From Pseudomonas sp. MMS21 TM103 (GTDB lineage: Bacteria; Pseudomonadota; Gammaproteobacteria; Pseudomonadales; Pseudomonadaceae), in contig NZ_JAJISP010000001.1 of the NCBI RefSeq assembly GCF_022132145.1, positions 930,001 to 994,000 on the forward strand: a DNA stretch of 64,000 bases, written 5' to 3'. Shown one piece after another: positions 27,482 through 38,678 of the stretch. The notes beneath the pieces are model-generated. The model saw only the letters and a list, made by a program, of their open reading frames with translations, did no database searches and was not told the DNA's origin. Each line of letters opens with the position of its first letter. Positions within the stretch are counted from its first letter, which is position 1. The position numbers were made by a program, and so were the translations under genes.

Positions 27482-27510
27482 TTGGGCTTGGCGCGCGGCA
27501 TCGCTATAAT
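27482..27510 (+). promoter_or_regulatory. Predicted sigma-70 promoter of ahcY
   Basis: TTGGGC (27482-27487) and a perfect TATAAT (27505-27510) are 17 bases apart. Transcription would start near 27517, about 40 bases before the SAH riboswitch core. Confidence 0.7.
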
Positions 27511-27556
27511 CGCCAGGTTTCACACGATCGGCACAGCCCGGTCGCTCCCGCCACCT

Positions 27557-29079
<1,523 letters not shown>

Positions 29080-29129
29080 TAGCCGCAGGACGGGTCGAGC
29101 CGCGCAGCGGCCCGCCCCATCGACAACCT

Positions 29130-29205
29130 TGGTGGGTTAGGTGCCGCGCAGATACCACGGTAAACCTTTGCTCAGGCGTCATGCGCCCTCCCACCCTACG
29201 CCCAA
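29130..29205. repeat. Possible dispersed repeat remnant between ahcY and metF
   Basis: The 154-base gap contains GGTGGGTTAGG near its left and CCCACCCTACG near its right end, imperfect inverted termini of the GTGGGT type that flank many Pseudomonas intergenic repeats, with ACCACGGTAAACC inside. No gene or standard terminator was seen. Confidence 0.4.
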
Positions 29206-29233
29206 GCCTGGCTTGTTTTAACTGGAAAGCCCT

Positions 29234-30079
29234 ATGTCTCAAGAACGCCGTTACAGCTTCGAGTTCTTCCCTGCCAAGACCGAAGCCGGGCATGAAAAAC
29301 TGTTGAACGTGGCACGTCAATTGGCGAGCTACAACCCGGATTTCTTCTCCTGCACCTACGGTGCTGGCGGCTCCACCCGCGACCGCACCCTGAATACCGT
29401 GCTGCAGCTGAATAACGATGTCGGCGTGAGCACGGCGCCGCACCTGTCCTGCGTCGGTGATTCCAAGGCCGAACTGCGCGAGCTGCTGGGCCTGTACCAG
29501 AAGGCCGGGATCGAGCGCATCGTCGCCCTGCGCGGCGATCTGCCGTCCGGTATGGGCATGGCCAGCGGCGAGCTGCGCTACGCCAACGAACTGGTCAGTT
29601 TCATCCGCGAAGAAACCGGCGACCACTTCCATATCGAAGTCGCCGCCTACCCGGAGATGCATCCGCAGGCGCGCAATTTCGAGGACGATATCGCCAACTT
29701 CGTACGCAAGGCCAAGGCCGGTGCCAGCAGCGCGATCACCCAGTACTTCTTCAACGCCGACAGCTACTTCTACTTCGTCGAGCGGGTGCGCAAGCTGGGT
29801 GTGGATATTCCGGTGGTGCCAGGCATCATGCCGATCACCAACTACAGCAAGCTGGCGCGCTTCTCCGACGCCTGCGGTGCCGAGATTCCACGCTGGGTGC
29901 GCAAGCAGCTGGAGGCCTACGGCGACGACAGCGACAGCATCCGCGCCTTCGGCGAGCAGGTGATCAGCGAGATGTGCGAACGCCTGCTGCAGGGCGGCGC
30001 ACCGGGCCTGCACTTCTACAGCATGAACCTGGCAGACCCCAGCCTGGCAATCTGGAACAACCTCAAGCTGCCGCGCTGA
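29234..30079 (+). CDS. metF: Methylenetetrahydrofolate reductase
   Basis: 281 residues, close to the 296 of E. coli. It reduces methylene-THF to methyl-THF for remethylation of homocysteine, which AhcY produces. The opening YSFEFFPAKTEAG, SCTYGAGGSTRDRT near residue 40 and ALRGDLPSG near residue 97 are family hallmarks for the FAD-containing TIM barrel; PGIMPITNY lies near the C-terminal third. It follows ahcY on the same strand with a 154-base gap, so it may be co-transcribed under the SAH riboswitch. Confidence 0.96.
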   Translation: MSQERRYSFEFFPAKTEAGHEKLLNVARQLASYNPDFFSCTYGAGGSTRDRTLNTVLQLNNDVGVSTAPHLSCVGDSKAELRELLGLYQKAGIERIVALRGDLPSGMGMASGELRYANELVSFIREETGDHFHIEVAAYPEMHPQARNFEDDIANFVRKAKAGASSAITQYFFNADSYFYFVERVRKLGVDIPVVPGIMPITNYSKLARFSDACGAEIPRWVRKQLEAYGDDSDSIRAFGEQVISEMCERLLQGGAPGLHFYSMNLADPSLAIWNNLKLPR

Positions 30080-30100
30080 AGCTCTGGATTTCTGCGTGAC

Positions 30101-30134
30101 GCCTCCGCCTGCCTGGTTGCAGGCAGACGGAGGC
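30101..30134 (+). terminator. GC-rich stem-loop after metF
   Basis: GCCTCCG-C-CTGCC pairs with GGCAG-A-CGGAGGC across an 8-base loop, about 20 bases after the metF stop codon. The stem is strong, with one internal mismatch, but has no T-run, so it may be a weak or Rho-assisted terminator. Confidence 0.5.
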
Positions 30135-30320
30135 GCTGCAGGTCCGCAAGGGCGAGGCTTGCTGTCCGCAGCCTGTTAGGCTGAATGCAAACGCAGCCGT
30201 AAAGCGAGCCCGGCAGCATCGCCAATCCAGGGCAAACGCTGCGGGACTGCCCACCCCCATCTCATGACCGCGCCTCCGGCCCCATATGGCTTGAGCGGGA
30301 TAACAACCATGGAGCGCCAG

Positions 30321-31694
30321 ATGATCACAAGAAAAACCACCAACGCCACAGTGACCCCCAAGGGCAGCCTGGAAACCCTGTCGCAGTGCGAGGTGCAACA
30401 ACTGCGCGAGACCGGTTCCGGCAGCGTCTACGCCCTGTTCCGCCAGTGCGCCCTGGCAATCCTCAATACCGGCTCGCACAGCGACAACGCCAAGACCATC
30501 TTGGAAGCCTACCCGGACTTTGAGATCCTCATTCATCAACAGGACCGCGGCATTCGCCTGGAGCTGTGCAACGCGCCAGCCGATGCCTTCGTCGATGGCG
30601 AAATGATCGCCAGCACCCGGGAAATGCTGTTCAGCGCCCTGCGCGATATCGTCTACACGCAGAGCGAGCTGGAAAACAAGCGAGTGGATTTCAGCAGCTC
30701 CAAAGGCATCACCGACTACGTCTTTCACCTGCTGCGCAATGCCCGCACTCTGCGCGCCGGGGTGGAGCCGAAAATAGTGGTGTGCTGGGGCGGCCATTCG
30801 ATCAGCACCGAAGAGTACAAATACACCAAGGTGGTCGGCCATGAACTGGGCCTGCGCGGCCTGGACATCTGCACCGGCTGCGGCCCCGGGGTGATGAAGG
30901 GGCCAATGAAAGGCGCCACCATCTCCCATGCCAAGCAGCGCATCGTCGGCGGACGCTACCTGGGGCTGACCGAGCCGGGTATCATCGCCGCCGAAGCACC
31001 CAACCCGATCGTCAATGAACTGGTAATCCTGCCCGATATCGAAAAGCGCCTCGAGGCGTTTGTCCGCGTCGGCCATGGCATCATCATCTTCCCCGGCGGC
31101 GCCGGCACCGCCGAAGAGTTGCTGTACTTCCTCGGCATCCTGATGCACCCGGCCAACAAGGACCTGCCGTTCCCGCTGATCATGACCGGGCCGAAAAAAG
31201 CCGCGCCCTACTTTGAGCAACTGCATGAATTCATCGGCGCCACCCTCGGCCCCGAAGCGCAGCAGCGCTGCAAAATCATCATCAATGACCCGAGCCAGGT
31301 GGCGCGGGAGATGGCGCAAGGCATCAACGAGGTCACGCAGTACCGACGCAAAGAGAATGATGCCTTCCACTTCAACTGGCTGCTGACGATCGACGAGCAC
31401 TTCCAGCATCCCTTCGAGCCCACCCACGAGAACATGGCCAGCCTCAAACTGACCCGTAATCAGCCGGTGCATGAACTGGCCGCGCATTTGCGCCGCGCGT
31501 TCTCTGGCATTGTCGCCGGCAACGTCAAAGACAAGGGCATTCGCCGGATTGAGCAGCACGGCCCCTACGAGATCACCGGCGACCAGGACATCATGCAGCC
31601 ACTGGATCGCCTGCTGCAGGCCTTTGTCGAGCAGCACCGCATGAAGCTGCCGGGCAACACGGCCTACGTACCCTGCTACAAACTGGTGACCTGA
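30321..31694 (+). CDS. ppnN: Pyrimidine/purine nucleotide 5'-monophosphate nucleosidase PpnN (YgdH)
   Basis: 457 residues from the ATG at 30321, which has GGAG 6 bases before; the frame is open from 30264 but those residues do not match the family start. PpnN cleaves nucleoside monophosphates to base and ribose phosphate and is activated by (p)ppGpp in E. coli. The lysine-decarboxylase-like Rossmann motif PGGAGTAEELLYFLG is near residue 260, with GCGPGVMKGPMKGA upstream, and E. coli YgdH has nearly the same length (454). It stands alone and ends at a terminator. Confidence 0.94.
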   Translation: MITRKTTNATVTPKGSLETLSQCEVQQLRETGSGSVYALFRQCALAILNTGSHSDNAKTILEAYPDFEILIHQQDRGIRLELCNAPADAFVDGEMIASTREMLFSALRDIVYTQSELENKRVDFSSSKGITDYVFHLLRNARTLRAGVEPKIVVCWGGHSISTEEYKYTKVVGHELGLRGLDICTGCGPGVMKGPMKGATISHAKQRIVGGRYLGLTEPGIIAAEAPNPIVNELVILPDIEKRLEAFVRVGHGIIIFPGGAGTAEELLYFLGILMHPANKDLPFPLIMTGPKKAAPYFEQLHEFIGATLGPEAQQRCKIIINDPSQVAREMAQGINEVTQYRRKENDAFHFNWLLTIDEHFQHPFEPTHENMASLKLTRNQPVHELAAHLRRAFSGIVAGNVKDKGIRRIEQHGPYEITGDQDIMQPLDRLLQAFVEQHRMKLPGNTAYVPCYKLVT

Positions 31695-31788
31695 GATATC
31701 GTCAACAAGCGTCCGCCTTCTGCGACCGCCTGGGGTCGGTTTCGCGATAGCGCTCGATATTTTCATACCCACTGAGCAGGCTCATCGC

Positions 31789-31818
31789 GCCCTCCCGGAA
31801 GGCGCGAGGGCCTTTTTT
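31789..31818 (+). terminator. Rho-independent terminator downstream of ppnN
   Basis: GCCCTC (31789-31794) pairs with GAGGGC (31806-31811), followed by C and six T residues. An alternative stem TCGCGCC/GGCGCGA overlaps it. It sits about 95 bases after the ppnN stop codon. Confidence 0.75.
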
Positions 31819-31888
31819 GTGAACCAAGCACGCGGGCTTGGCCATGAGGCCACTTTTCAGCGCCACGCTGGCCGGGTAATCTGGCGCA

Positions 31889-32680
31889 ATGCCATTATTC
31901 CACCGCCAATTAATCGCCGCCCTGCTGTTCGCCTGCCTGAGCCTCGCGGCCCAGGGTCAGCCGCTGCGCATTGTCAGTGAAGCCTGGCCACCCTATATCC
32001 ATACGGAGAACGGCGTACTGCGCGGCCTCGACTACGAAACCACGCAGATCGTCCTGCAACGCCTGGATGTCGAGGTCGAATGGCAACTGCTGCCGTGGCG
32101 ACGCTGCTTGATGGCGCTGGAACAGGGCCAAGCCGACGGTATCCTGGGCATTTTCCACACCCCGGAGCGCGAAGCCTCGATGCTGTTTCCCGGCGAGCCA
32201 CTGTCACAGATCGATTTTGTGCTGTTCTACGCCAAGGCCAACCCTCATCCCTTCCAGCACCTGACTGATTTGCGCGGGCTGAAAGTCGGGGTCTCCGCCG
32301 GCTACTGGTACAGCAACCGGGACTTCCGTGAATCCACGCTGTTTACCCGTGAGTCGGCCCCCAGCCACGCGGCCAACTTCGGCAAGCTGGTGCGCAAACG
32401 GGTCGACCTGGTGATCAACGACCGTCGAAGCGGCCACTTTATCCTGGCCCAGACCGGCCTCGAGGAGCAGATCCGGCATCACCCTCAGGTCATCAGTCGC
32501 AATCCGTTGTACCTGGGCCTGCGCCGCAACGCCGGGCACGATGAACTGGCCCAACGCTTCGCCAGTGAACTGCGGCGCTTCAAACAGGAACCGGCCTATG
32601 CCGCCTTGAAAGCACGCTACAACAGCCCGGATCGGCCCCGACGCGCAGCACAGCCCCCAAGCAAGACGGCAAACCATTAA
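31889..32680 (+). CDS. Periplasmic solute-binding protein, family 3-like
   Basis: 263 residues with an N-terminal signal peptide (hydrophobic LIAALLFACLSLAAQG, cleavage near residue 23). The mature start LRIVSEAWPPYI is typical of SBP_bac_3 proteins related to amino-acid receptors. No permease or ATPase gene is adjacent, so it belongs to the orphan group often found in Pseudomonas and Shewanella, whose roles are mostly unknown. The C-terminal 20 residues are polar and basic. Confidence 0.82.
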   Translation: MPLFHRQLIAALLFACLSLAAQGQPLRIVSEAWPPYIHTENGVLRGLDYETTQIVLQRLDVEVEWQLLPWRRCLMALEQGQADGILGIFHTPEREASMLFPGEPLSQIDFVLFYAKANPHPFQHLTDLRGLKVGVSAGYWYSNRDFRESTLFTRESAPSHAANFGKLVRKRVDLVINDRRSGHFILAQTGLEEQIRHHPQVISRNPLYLGLRRNAGHDELAQRFASELRRFKQEPAYAALKARYNSPDRPRRAAQPPSKTANH

Positions 32681-32857
32681 GCAGGCGAACGCTGCGCAAG
32701 GGCATTGCTCTGCTATACTCCACCATTCCCGCCAGGCTTGCGCCCGGATGCTAGTCACCAGAGACCAGCAGTACCGGACGGGATTGCGCCCCCCAAGCGC
32801 GATTCAAGTCAGGCAATACACCCCATAGGGCCTCGCCCTCACTAGACAGGATTACTC

Positions 32858-34714
32858 ATGTCCTTTGCCTCCCTCGGTCTCTCCGAGGCTTTAGTCCGCG
32901 CCATCGAGGCAGCGGGCTACACCCAGCCTACCCCGGTGCAACAGCGGGCCATTCCCGCCGTGTTGCAAGGCCGCGACCTGATGGTTGCCGCCCAAACAGG
33001 GACGGGTAAAACCGGCGGCTTCGCCCTGCCGATCTTGGAACTGCTGTTCCCCAACGGTCACCCCGATCGCGAGCACCGCCACGGCCCGAAACAACCCCGC
33101 GTACTGGTGCTCACCCCCACTCGCGAACTGGCCGCACAGGTGCACCAGAGCTTCAAGGTCTATGCCCGCGACCTGAAATTCGTCAGCACCTGTATCTTCG
33201 GCGGTGTCGGCACCAATCCCCAGGTGCAAGCCATGGCCAAGGGCGTCGACGTCCTGGTGGCCTGCCCTGGTCGCCTGCTCGACCTGGTCGGCCAGCGTGC
33301 CGTGGATTTGTCCCACGTGGAAATCCTGGTCCTCGACGAAGCCGACCGCATGCTCGACATGGGCTTCGTGCATGACGTGAAGAAAGTCCTGGCTCGCCTG
33401 CCCACCAAACGGCAGAACCTGCTGTTCTCGGCGACCTTCTCCAAAGACATCACCGACCTTGCCGGCAAGTTGCTGCACAACCCCGAGCGCATCGAGGTCA
33501 CGCCGCCGAACACCACGGTCGAGCGCATCGAACAACGCGTATACCGCCTGCAGGCCAGCCACAAGCGCGCCCTGCTCGCTCACCTGATCAGCGCCGGCGC
33601 CTGGGAACAGGTACTGGTGTTCACCCGTACCAAACACGGCGCCAACCGTCTGGCCGAATACCTCGACAAGCATGGCCTGGCATCCGTGGCGATCCACGGC
33701 AACAAGAGCCAGAACGCCCGCACCAAAGCCCTGGCCGACTTCAAGGCCGGCGCCGTACGGATCATGGTTGCCACCGATATCGCCGCCCGTGGCCTGGACA
33801 TCGACCAACTGCCGCACGTGGTCAATTTCGAGCTGCCAAATATCGAGGAAGACTACGTTCACCGCATCGGCCGTACTGGTCGCGCCGGGCGTAGTGGCGA
33901 GGCGATCTCGCTGGTCGCTCCCGATGAAGAAAAACTGCTCAAGGGCATCGAGCGGATGACCAAGCAGAAAATCGCCGATGGCGACCTGCTCGGTTTCGAC
34001 GCCAGCACGGTCGAGGCGGAGCGCCCGGAAGTGCGCGAGCCACAGAAACCGCGCCAACCCCGCGGCGCCAAGCCTGAAGGCGAGCGCCATGGCGGCGGTC
34101 GCAAGGACAAGGGCAAGGACAGCGGCAAGTCCAAGCCTCAGGCGGCCCGCTCGCAGCAGCCGCGCAATACTCAATCCGGCCGGGCCGCGGCGCCGGCAGT
34201 ACCCGCCCTGCCACCGGATCGGGCGCCGGATGAGTTCCGCGACGACGAAATCGATAACTTCGGTAATCGGGCCGACTATGTCAGCCCGAACCAGAACAAG
34301 CAGCAGAACCGTGGCCGTCGGCCCGGTGCGCCTGCTTCGGGTCCCAGTGCCAGCAATGGTGTTGGCCAAGCCCCACGCACACCAAGCAAGAACCCACGCA
34401 GCGGGGCAGGCGCCGGTGCTGGCGCTGCTGCCAACCAAGGCAAGCGCCAGGGTTCGGGCGGGCAAGGACGCAATGGCTCCGGCCGCGCCCGGCCGCCACG
34501 CGACTCGCGTGAGACCACCACCTCGCTCAACCGCGATGAACTGCCACGGCAAGAGGGCGCGGTAAAAAGCCCTCGTGACAAGCAGCCGGTGATCGTGCAC
34601 AAGGGTTCGCGCAGCACTGAGCGCTTCCCCACTACCGAGCAACTCGACCAGCTGCCGAGCACTCGGCCGCGGGGCGAGAAGCCTGCCTTGCTGACGCGCA
34701 ATCGCGAAAGCTAA
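32858..34714 (+). CDS. rhlE: ATP-dependent RNA helicase RhlE
   Basis: 618 residues. The DEAD-box core occupies residues 1-380: Q motif ([13 protein letters not shown]), [30 protein letters not shown] and [11 protein letters not shown] long low-complexity tail of about 235 residues, rich in Arg, Gly, Pro, Ala and Lys, follows and probably binds RNA. RhlE remodels RNA in ribosome assembly and cold adaptation. A TATACT box at 32714-32719 lies about 140 bases before the ATG, suggesting a long untranslated leader. A strong terminator follows. Confidence 0.94.
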   Translation: MSFASLGLSEALVRAIEAAGYTQPTPVQQRAIPAVLQGRDLMVAAQTGTGKTGGFALPILELLFPNGHPDREHRHGPKQPRVLVLTPTRELAAQVHQSFKVYARDLKFVSTCIFGGVGTNPQVQAMAKGVDVLVACPGRLLDLVGQRAVDLSHVEILVLDEADRMLDMGFVHDVKKVLARLPTKRQNLLFSATFSKDITDLAGKLLHNPERIEVTPPNTTVERIEQRVYRLQASHKRALLAHLISAGAWEQVLVFTRTKHGANRLAEYLDKHGLASVAIHGNKSQNARTKALADFKAGAVRIMVATDIAARGLDIDQLPHVVNFELPNIEEDYVHRIGRTGRAGRSGEAISLVAPDEEKLLKGIERMTKQKIADGDLLGFDASTVEAERPEVREPQKPRQPRGAKPEGERHGGGRKDKGKDSGKSKPQAARSQQPRNTQSGRAAAPAVPALPPDRAPDEFRDDEIDNFGNRADYVSPNQNKQQNRGRRPGAPASGPSASNGVGQAPRTPSKNPRSGAGAGAGAAANQGKRQGSGGQGRNGSGRARPPRDSRETTTSLNRDELPRQEGAVKSPRDKQPVIVHKGSRSTERFPTTEQLDQLPSTRPRGEKPALLTRNRES

Positions 34715-34734
34715 GCAGCGCCTGCGAAAACAAG

Positions 34735-34761
34735 AACGCCGACCCTAGGGTCGGCGTTTTT
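34735..34761. terminator. Bidirectional rho-independent terminator (rhlE/yceI)
   Basis: AACGCCGACCC (34735-34745) is complementary to GGGTCGGCGTT (34748-34758), an 11-bp stem with a 2-base gap, followed by a T-run to 34761. It lies between convergent rhlE and the YceI gene. The left side is only partly A-rich, so it is stronger for rhlE. Confidence 0.88.
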
Positions 34762-34781
34762 GTTGCTGCGGCGCGTTCGAC

Positions 34782-35360
34782 TTACTGGCGCACGCCTTCC
34801 ACCGAGATGATCAGCTCGACTTCCGCAGAGGCCGGGCCAAGATCCTTCTCGATCGCGAAATCTTTCAGCTTGAGCGTAGTGCTGCCGGCAAAACCAGCGC
34901 GGTAGCCGCCCCATGGGTCATCGCCCTGACCGATAAAGGTGGCGGCAATCACCACTGGCTTGGTCACGCCATTGAGCGTCAGGTTGCCGGTGATGTCGGC
35001 CGTGCCTTCGCCGGTGGACTTCACCGCAGTGGACTCGAAGGTCGCCGTCGGATGCCGGCCGACGCTGAGGAAGTCATCGCTGCGGATGTGCTTGTCGCGC
35101 TCGGCATGATTGGTGTCGACGCTGACCGTATTAAGGGTGACGCTGACCTTGCTGGCTTCCGGGTTCTTGTCGTCGAAGCTGAAGCTGCCGTCGAAGTCCT
35201 TGAAGGTGCCGTACAGCCAGCTGTAGCCCAGGTGGCTGATCTTGAAATTGACGAACGCGTGCTGACCTTGCTTGTCGATGGCGTAATTGGCGGCCATGAC
35301 ATGGCCGGCACTGAGCAGGGCGGAACCGAGTGCCAGGGCGACGAGGGTTTTCTTCAACAT
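34782..35360 (-). CDS. YceI-family periplasmic protein
   Basis: 192 residues from the ATG at 35360, which has AAGGAG at 7-base spacing. A signal peptide is clear ([23 protein letters not shown], cleavage near residue 23). The rest is a lipocalin-like YceI domain: [23 protein letters not shown] near the start, a [20 protein letters not shown] segment and a C-terminal [11 protein letters not shown] region. YceI proteins bind polyprenoid or lipid-like molecules in the periplasm. It is followed upstream by a cytochrome b561 gene in the same direction, a common and probably functional pairing. Confidence 0.93.
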   Translation of the reverse strand: MLKKTLVALALGSALLSAGHVMAANYAIDKQGQHAFVNFKISHLGYSWLYGTFKDFDGSFSFDDKNPEASKVSVTLNTVSVDTNHAERDKHIRSDDFLSVGRHPTATFESTAVKSTGEGTADITGNLTLNGVTKPVVIAATFIGQGDDPWGGYRAGFAGSTTLKLKDFAIEKDLGPASAEVELIISVEGVRQ

Positions 35361-35423
35361 GGGCAATCTCCTTATGAGGTTGAATAATTCGCCACGCGGG
35401 TCAATCCACGCGACAGTAGGGTT

Positions 35424-35969
35424 TCAGCGACCGAACATGCGGCTCAACGTGCGATCACGGTCGATAAAGTGATGTTTCAGGGCAGCCAGCGCATGCAAAG
35501 CGGCGAAAATCACCAGGGTCCAGCCAAGGTACTCATGCACCAGGCCGGCCACATCTTCCTGGTTGGCAATGCTGGTGAGGGTCGCCGGTACCTCGAACAA
35601 GCCGAATACACCGACCCCCCGGCCATCGGCGGTGGAAATCAGGTAGCCGGATACCATCAACACGAACAATCCCAGATAGAGAAACGCATGGCCGAACCTG
35701 GCGCCCTGCCGGGTTAAGCGGCTGTGATTGGCCAGGCTGGCCGGTGCCGGACTGAGCCAGCGCCAGAGGATGCGCACCAGCATCACCATAAATAGCAGGA
35801 TGCCAATGCCCTTGTGCAGCTCCGGCGCGCTCTTGTACCAGCCACTGTAGTAGTCCAGGCCGACCATCCAGTAACCCAGCCCGAACAGACCAAAGACCGC
35901 GAGCGCCACCAGCCAGTGCAAGGCAATGCTGATCAACCCGTAATGTGAGCGAGTGTTGTGCCACTGCAT
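35424..35969 (-). CDS. Cytochrome b561 family protein
   Basis: 181 residues from the ATG at 35969 (MQWHNTRSHYGLIS); a TTG at 35999 would add 10 residues. Four membrane segments carry haem-ligand histidines: SIALHWLVAL in the first, ELHKGIGILL in the second, GHAFLYLGL in the third and HEYLGWTLVIFAALHALAALKHH in the last. It is likely an inner-membrane electron carrier that passes electrons from quinol. It is upstream of the YceI gene by 63 bases, and the two probably form one operon. Confidence 0.92.
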   Translation of the reverse strand: MQWHNTRSHYGLISIALHWLVALAVFGLFGLGYWMVGLDYYSGWYKSAPELHKGIGILLFMVMLVRILWRWLSPAPASLANHSRLTRQGARFGHAFLYLGLFVLMVSGYLISTADGRGVGVFGLFEVPATLTSIANQEDVAGLVHEYLGWTLVIFAALHALAALKHHFIDRDRTLSRMFGR

Positions 35970-36052
35970 CGAGAAGGTTCCGTACCAGGAGATCGACAAA
36001 AAAGATCGGGCAAGGGTAACGGCAAATCCATCGATTAAAAGCGGAATTTTTC

Positions 36053-36086
36053 GCTTTGAAATATCGGGAAATACGATATCAAAAGC
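36053..36086. promoter_or_regulatory. Imperfect inverted repeat upstream of the cytochrome b561 gene
   Basis: GCTTTGAAATATCG (36053-36066) and CGATATCAAAAGC (36074-36086) are inverted with a 7-base spacer and one slipped base. It lies in an AT-rich patch about 85 bases before the b561 start codon, unlike its GC-rich surroundings. It may be an operator for the b561-yceI operon or for divergent bioA. Confidence 0.45.
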
Positions 36087-36267
36087 CCGTACTTAACCCC
36101 CTACACAATGAGATCAGCCCAGCGGGCAGAGCGGCGGGCGATGCCTGTCGACGCTATCCCCGAGCGCGTAACCGGCACTGCCGCGCTCCACAACCCGCCA
36201 GGCTGTAGCACACATGTACGGGGAGGCATCTGATAGGCTTGCCGCAGATGACTGGGAGAGTGTTTCG

Positions 36268-37674
36268 ATGAGCCTGAACGACCACTGGATGCAGCGCGAC
36301 CTGAATGTGCTCTGGCATCCCTGCACGCAGATGAAAGATCACGAACAGCTGCCTCTGGTGCCGATCAAACGCGGTGAAGGGGTTTGGCTGGAAGACTTCG
36401 ACGGCAAGCGCTACCTAGATGCGGTCAGCTCCTGGTGGGTCAACGTGTTCGGCCATGCCAACCCGCGGATCAACCAGCGCATCAAGGATCAGGTCGACCA
36501 ACTGGAACACGTGATCCTCGCCGGTTTCAGCCACCAGCCGGTGATCGAACTGTCCGAGCGCCTGGTCAAGATGACCCCGGCCGGACTCGATCGGGTGTTC
36601 TATGCCGACAACGGCTCATCCTGCATCGAAGTCGCGCTGAAGATGAGCTTCCACTACTGGCTGAATGTCGGCCAGCCCGAGAAAAAGCGCTTCGTCACCC
36701 TGACCAACAGCTACCACGGGGAAACCATCGCGGCCATGTCGGTCGGCGATGTCGCGCTGTTCACCGACACCTACAAGGCGCTGCTGCTGGACACCATCAA
36801 GGTGCCCAGCCCGGACTGCTATTTCCGCCCCGACGGCATGAGCTGGGAAGCCCACTCGCGGGCCATGTTCGCCCATATGGAGCAGACCCTGGCCGAGCAT
36901 GGCCATGAGGTGGCGGCAGTGATAGTCGAGCCGCTGATTCAGGGCGCCGGCGGCATGCGCATGTACCACCCGATCTACCTCAGGCTGCTGCGCGAGGCCT
37001 GCGATCGCTATGGCGTGCACCTGATCCACGACGAGATCGCCGTCGGCTTCGGCCGAACCGGGACGATGTTCGCCTGCGAACAGGCCGGCATCCGCCCGGA
37101 CTTCCTCTGCCTGTCCAAGGCCCTGACCGGTGGCTATCTTCCGCTGGCCGCCTGCCTGACCACCGATACCATCTACCAGGCGTTCTACGACGACTACAAC
37201 ACCCTGCGCGCTTTCCTCCACTCGCACAGCTACACCGGCAATCCGCTGGCCTGCGCCGCGGCTTTGGCGACCCTGGATATCTTCGAACAGGACAACGTCA
37301 TCGAGGCCAACAAGAAACTCGCCGCGCGCATGGCCAGCGCCACCGCGCACCTGGTCGACCACCCGCATGTCGCCGAGGTGCGCCAGACCGGCATGGCCCT
37401 GGCCATCGAGATGGTCCATGACAAGGCGAACAAGACCGCCTACCCCTGGCAGGAGCGCCGCGGCCTCAAGGTTTTCCAGCATGCCCTGCAACGGGGCGCC
37501 CTGCTGCGCCCGCTGGGCAGCGTGGTGTATTTCCTGCCGCCCTACGTGATCAGTGAAGAGCAGATCGACTTCCTGGCCGAGGTCGCCACTGAAGGCATCG
37601 ACCTGGCCACCCGCAGTTCGGTCAGTGTGGCCGTGGGCAACAATCGCTACCCGGGCTTTCGCGATCCGGGCTAA
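36268..37674 (+). CDS. bioA: Adenosylmethionine-8-amino-7-oxononanoate aminotransferase
   Basis: 468 residues from the ATG at 36268 (MSLNDHWMQRDL), supported by GGGAG 9 bases before; the frame is open from 36214. It transfers an amino group from S-adenosylmethionine to make diaminopelargonate in biotin synthesis. WHPCTQMKDHE near residue 20, WWVNVFGHANPRIN and the PLP lysine of LSKALTGGYLPLAA near residue 280 are visible. The other bio genes are not in this window. It is followed by rsmE after 72 bases, an order also found in P. aeruginosa as I recall. Confidence 0.96.
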   Translation: MSLNDHWMQRDLNVLWHPCTQMKDHEQLPLVPIKRGEGVWLEDFDGKRYLDAVSSWWVNVFGHANPRINQRIKDQVDQLEHVILAGFSHQPVIELSERLVKMTPAGLDRVFYADNGSSCIEVALKMSFHYWLNVGQPEKKRFVTLTNSYHGETIAAMSVGDVALFTDTYKALLLDTIKVPSPDCYFRPDGMSWEAHSRAMFAHMEQTLAEHGHEVAAVIVEPLIQGAGGMRMYHPIYLRLLREACDRYGVHLIHDEIAVGFGRTGTMFACEQAGIRPDFLCLSKALTGGYLPLAACLTTDTIYQAFYDDYNTLRAFLHSHSYTGNPLACAAALATLDIFEQDNVIEANKKLAARMASATAHLVDHPHVAEVRQTGMALAIEMVHDKANKTAYPWQERRGLKVFQHALQRGALLRPLGSVVYFLPPYVISEEQIDFLAEVATEGIDLATRSSVSVAVGNNRYPGFRDPG

Positions 37675-37680
37675 GGCGCC

Positions 37681-37746
37681 GCTATAAGCTGCAAGCCGAA
37701 AGCATTAAGCTTGCAGCTCCTAACTTGCCGCGTGCAGCTTGCCCTT
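37681..37746. repeat. Short AGCTTGCAGC-type repeats before rsmE
   Basis: AAGCTGCAAGC, AAGCTTGCAGCT and GTGCAGCTTGC occur within 66 bases, partly inverted to one another. Related GCTTG/TTGCAGC sequence occurs near 53243 and 54298 in other gaps of this window. This looks like a dispersed low-copy repeat family. Confidence 0.5.
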
Positions 37747-38466
37747 ATGCGCCTATCCCGCTTCTTTATCGACGCCCCGCTCGCTCTCGGCCAGCATGAG
37801 CTGCCGGAAACCCAGGCCCACTACATCGGCCGCGTGCTGCGCCATGCTGTTGGCGATGCCGTGCAATTGTTCGACGGCAGCGGCAACGAGTTTCTCGGCG
37901 AGCTGATCGAGGTCGGCAAAAAGAACGTGCGCGTCGAAGTACGCGAGGTCTTCGCCGGTCTGGCTGAATCGCCGCTGCACATCCACCTGGGCCAGGGCCT
38001 GTCACGTGGCGAGCGCATGGACTGGGCGATCCAGAAGGCCTGCGAACTGGGGGCCAATGCGATCACCCCGATTGTCAGCGAACGCTGCGAGGTGCGCCTG
38101 AAAGACGAGCGGGCCGACAAGCGCATGGCCCATTGGCGCCAGGTGGCGATCAGTGCCTGCGAACAGTGCGGCCGCTCGGTGGTTCCGGTCATTCACCCGC
38201 CGCTCGGGCTGAGCGACTGGCTCGGCCAGAGCGAGGCGGAGTTGAAACTGGTGCTGCATCCAGTCGCCGAGCCGCTGGCCAGCCACGGCAAGCCGCAATC
38301 GCTGGCCTTCCTGATCGGCCCGGAAGGGGGCTTGGCGGATGCCGAGGTGGCGCAGGCGAAAAACGCCGGCTTCCACGCCGCGCGCCTGGGACCTCGGGTA
38401 CTGCGCACGGAAACCGCGCCGGTGGTGGCGCTCAGCGTTGCGCAGCAATTGTGGGGCGATTTCTAA
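37747..38466 (+). CDS. rsmE: 16S rRNA (uracil(1498)-N3)-methyltransferase
   Basis: 239 residues from the ATG at 37747 (MRLSRFFID); an in-frame ATG at 37711 would place repeat sequence in the protein. RsmE methylates U1498 of 16S rRNA. A PUA-like N-terminal domain is followed by a SPOUT knot, with LIGPEGGLADAEV near residue 190 and GPRVLRTETAPVVAL at the C-terminus forming the SAM site. It directly follows bioA. Confidence 0.95.
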   Translation: MRLSRFFIDAPLALGQHELPETQAHYIGRVLRHAVGDAVQLFDGSGNEFLGELIEVGKKNVRVEVREVFAGLAESPLHIHLGQGLSRGERMDWAIQKACELGANAITPIVSERCEVRLKDERADKRMAHWRQVAISACEQCGRSVVPVIHPPLGLSDWLGQSEAELKLVLHPVAEPLASHGKPQSLAFLIGPEGGLADAEVAQAKNAGFHAARLGPRVLRTETAPVVALSVAQQLWGDF

Positions 38467-38678
38467 AAACTGCTCGCAGGTCGTTTTCAATGCAGGAACG
38501 GCACCGCAGGTAGTTTCACCGCCTGCTAGCGCCAGCCTAGGCAGACGGGGCGCAGCGACAGTCTGCCTGAGGTGTGTCGTACTTGTGATCGACGCTGCAC
38601 TGCCTGCGGCGAGGGACACCCGGATCGCGGACTGCTCGAGGTAACGACTCGTAGTAGGCGAGCGCTTTTCACTCGCGC
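38467..38678. other. Intergenic region between rsmE and chpC
   Basis: 212 bases between convergent genes with no credible gene. The only structure noted is an 8-bp inverted repeat AGGCAGAC/GTCTGCCT (38539-38546 with 38561-38568) without a T-run. It may help end one of the two converging transcripts. Confidence 0.4.

Noticed and set aside
30063..31772. 569-codon minus-strand open frame opposite ppnN
   Set aside because: Antisense to a well-supported PpnN; no family features.
32891..34642. 583-codon minus-strand open frame opposite rhlE
   Set aside because: Antisense to all the DEAD-box motifs; composition is typical of a shadow frame.
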